DNA of 8,178 nucleotides, from positions 3,485 to 11,662 of the forward strand of contig JABUTC010000012.1 of NCBI GenBank assembly GCA_021442505.1, written 5' to 3'. The notes below the pieces were generated by a model, which was not told where the DNA came from, did no database searches, and saw only the letters and a list, made by a program, of their open reading frames with translations. Both the position numbers and the translations under genes were made by a program. Positions 7,447-8,178 of the stretch are shown one piece after another. The DNA is from Mogibacterium sp. GTDB lineage: Bacteria; Bacillota; Clostridia; Peptostreptococcales; Anaerovoracaceae. How positions within the stretch are numbered: position 1 is the stretch's first letter; each line of letters opens with the position of its first letter.

Positions 7447-7902
7447 TTATTCCTCAGCAGGCTTATCAGCTTCTACTTCTGCAGGAGCTTCAACTACAGA
7501 CTCAGCAACAGCATCTGTCTCTGAATCTTCTGATTTCTTTGTAAGTTTTTTAGGTGTAACCTTCTTGTCTCTCTTAGCCTTTGAAGCCGGCTCTTCATCC
7601 TCTTCCAGAACTGACTTTGGCTTAGCCGGAGCAGCACCACTCTTCTTGATTACCTGGCTGACAGCAGTCTTGATAAACTCAATCTTTGTTCTGTCATTTG
7701 CTGTTGAAATAACAACTGTCTTGTCGGTAATTTTTGCAACCTTGCCGACAATTCCGCCAATTGTCATTATCTCATCGCCTACTGCAAGAGCTTCTCTCAT
7801 TGCCTTTTCTTCTTTTTCCTTCTTTTTCTGAGGACGAATCATTAAGAAGTACATAATAGCAATGAATACTACTAAAATAATTAAACTTGAATACGTAGCC
7901 AT
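7447..7902 (-). CDS. yajC: Preprotein translocase subunit YajC, with extended charged C-terminal tail
   Basis: 151 residues. Small single-span membrane protein that associates with SecDF and the Sec translocon. Residues 4-22 form the membrane helix, followed by the family hallmark MIRPQKKKEKE (21-31), then GDEIMTIGGIVGKVAKI (42-58) in the small cytoplasmic beta domain, which ends near residue 87. From about residue 88 the protein continues as a low-complexity tail, first lysine and alanine rich, then strongly acidic with glutamate, alanine and valine. Typical YajC is roughly 85-115 residues, so the tail is an extension; it is in frame and ends at a normal stop. AGGAGG (7914-7909) sits six bases before the ATG. 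Only 20 bases separate the start from the encoded CCA of tRNA-Leu(CAA), leaving no room for a separate promoter. Identification is secure from sequence and from position beside secDF. Confidence 0.95.
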   Translation of the reverse strand: MATYSSLIILVVFIAIMYFLMIRPQKKKEKEEKAMREALAVGDEIMTIGGIVGKVAKITDKTVVISTANDRTKIEFIKTAVSQVIKKSGAAPAKPKSVLEEDEEPASKAKRDKKVTPKKLTKKSEDSETDAVAESVVEAPAEVEADKPAEE

Positions 7903-7908
7903 ATTTTT

Positions 7909-7914
7909 CCTCCT
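7909..7914 (-). promoter_or_regulatory. yajC Shine-Dalgarno directly behind a tRNA gene
   Basis: A full AGGAGG lies six bases before the yajC ATG and eight bases after the tRNA-Leu(CAA) CCA. If the tRNA is cut out of a shared transcript, the yajC mRNA would start with a leader of about 20 bases that is almost entirely this ribosome-binding site. Confidence 0.9.
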
Positions 7915-7922
7915 ATACTATA

Positions 7923-8009
7923 TGGTGCCGGTGATGGGGGTCGAACCCATACGGTATTTCTACCACGGGATTTTGAATCCCGCGCGTCTGCCAATTCCAC
8001 CACACCGGC
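7923..8009 (-). tRNA. tRNA-Leu, anticodon CAA (reads UUG)
   Basis: 87 bases including an encoded CCA (7925-7923). The acceptor stem GCCGGTG pairs with CACCGGC and the discriminator is A. The anticodon stem CGGGA/TCCCG closes loop TTCAAAA, giving anticodon CAA at 7975-7973. The long variable arm has stem GGTA/TACC with loop GAAA, as expected for class II tRNA-Leu. The T arm is ATGGG/CCCAT with loop TTCGACC. It lies 44 bases after tRNA-Leu(GAG) and 20 bases before yajC. Confidence 0.97.
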
Positions 8010-8030
8010 TTATTGACAGTAAGACGATTT

Positions 8031-8059
8031 ACACCATTTTTCCTAAAAAAAAATGGTGT
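8031..8059. repeat. 11-bp perfect inverted repeat spanning the tRNA-Leu(GAG) 3' end
   Basis: Plus-strand acaccattttt (8031-8041) is the exact reverse complement of aaaaatggtgt (8049-8059), with a seven-base loop. The second arm contains the last six bases of tRNA-Leu(GAG), including discriminator and CCA, plus five bases of the T-run that follows. In the minus-strand transcript the spacer could therefore pair with the tRNA 3' end. No U-tract follows the hairpin, so it is not a classical terminator. Confidence 0.7.
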
Positions 8060-8135
8060 GGATGGAGGGACTCGAACCCTCACGGTCTCCCACATGGCCC
8101 TCAACCATGCGCGTCTGCCATTCCGCCACATCCAC
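8054..8135 (-). tRNA. tRNA-Leu, anticodon GAG (reads CUC/CUU)
   Basis: 82 bases including an encoded CCA (8056-8054). The acceptor stem GTGGATG pairs with CATCCAC and the discriminator is A. The anticodon stem CATGG/CCATG closes loop TTGAGGG, giving anticodon GAG at 8102-8100. The variable arm is extended but shorter than in the neighbouring tRNA. The T arm is GAGGG/CCCTC with loop TTCGAGT. A run of nine Ts follows the CCA. First gene behind the promoter at the window edge. Confidence 0.96.
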
Positions 8136-8148
8136 ACGTCGCTTGATT

Positions 8149-8177
8149 ATTTTATGAAAATTTAAATAATATGTCAA
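8149..8177 (-). promoter_or_regulatory. Strong sigma-A promoter for the tRNA-Leu/yajC unit
   Basis: The minus strand shows a perfect -35 TTGACA (8177-8172), a 17-base AT-rich spacer and -10 TAAAAT (8154-8149). Predicted transcription starts near 8142, about seven bases before the mature 5' end of tRNA-Leu(GAG). Near-consensus strength suits a stable RNA promoter. Confidence 0.88.
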
Positions 8178-8178
8178 G

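Noticed and set aside
8013..8041. Plus-strand TTGACA at 8013-8018 as a divergent promoter
   Set aside because: The hexamer at the right distance is ATTTTT, not a -10, and no plus-strand gene follows.
8045..8059. T-run of nine after tRNA-Leu(GAG) as an intrinsic terminator
   Set aside because: It is preceded only by the tRNA acceptor/T arms rather than a dedicated GC-rich hairpin, and a second tRNA follows with no promoter of its own; some attenuation remains possible.
7862..8146. Open reading frames on both strands across the two tRNA genes (74 and 94 codons)
   Set aside because: They are translations of tRNA-Leu(GAG), tRNA-Leu(CAA) and their complements; the tRNA folds fully explain the sequence.

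Overview
This is an AT-rich, gene-dense stretch of a low-GC Gram-positive (Firmicutes) chromosome, most likely a strictly anaerobic clostridium of the Lachnospiraceae type. The order secDF, rel, metallo-beta-lactamase (MBL) hydrolase, hemZ, hisS is a familiar clostridial neighbourhood. The fused SecDF, the bifunctional Rel and the HemZ-type radical SAM protein all fit. Family-level placement is inference from gene content, since no marker gene is present. Every supported gene lies on the minus strand, so transcription runs from high to low coordinates.

Right end (8178 to 7396): a near-consensus sigma-A promoter (TTGACA, 17 bases, TAAAAT) drives tRNA-Leu(GAG), tRNA-Leu(CAA) and then yajC, whose ATG is only 20 bases after the second tRNA. 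No terminator or separate promoter is visible between them, so yajC is probably expressed from a mixed tRNA-mRNA transcript. A strong intrinsic terminator follows yajC.

Middle and left (7394 to 1): one base past the terminator U-tract a second sigma-A promoter (TTGAAA, 17 bases, TATTAT) begins. It leads into a tight operon of secDF, rel, an MBL-fold hydrolase gene, hemZ and hisS, with junctions of +27, +5, -23 and +1 bases. hisS runs off the left edge, lacking its C-terminal part. No internal terminator or convincing internal promoter was seen. The operon joins protein export (SecDF, with YajC as its auxiliary partner next door), the stringent-response alarmone enzyme Rel, a probable thioesterase-like hydrolase, a radical SAM enzyme of the coproporphyrinogen dehydrogenase family, and histidyl-tRNA synthetase.

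There are no mobile elements, CRISPR arrays, phage genes or unrecognised genes. There is no gene-free stretch over 300 bases; the longest (7303-7446) holds a terminator, a promoter and a leader. I do not see an undescribed system here. The points worth a second look are the expression architecture (tRNA-yajC transcript, back-to-back terminator and promoter, overlapping genes), an inverted repeat that covers a tRNA 3' end, the long charged tail of YajC, and the uncertain substrate of HemZ.
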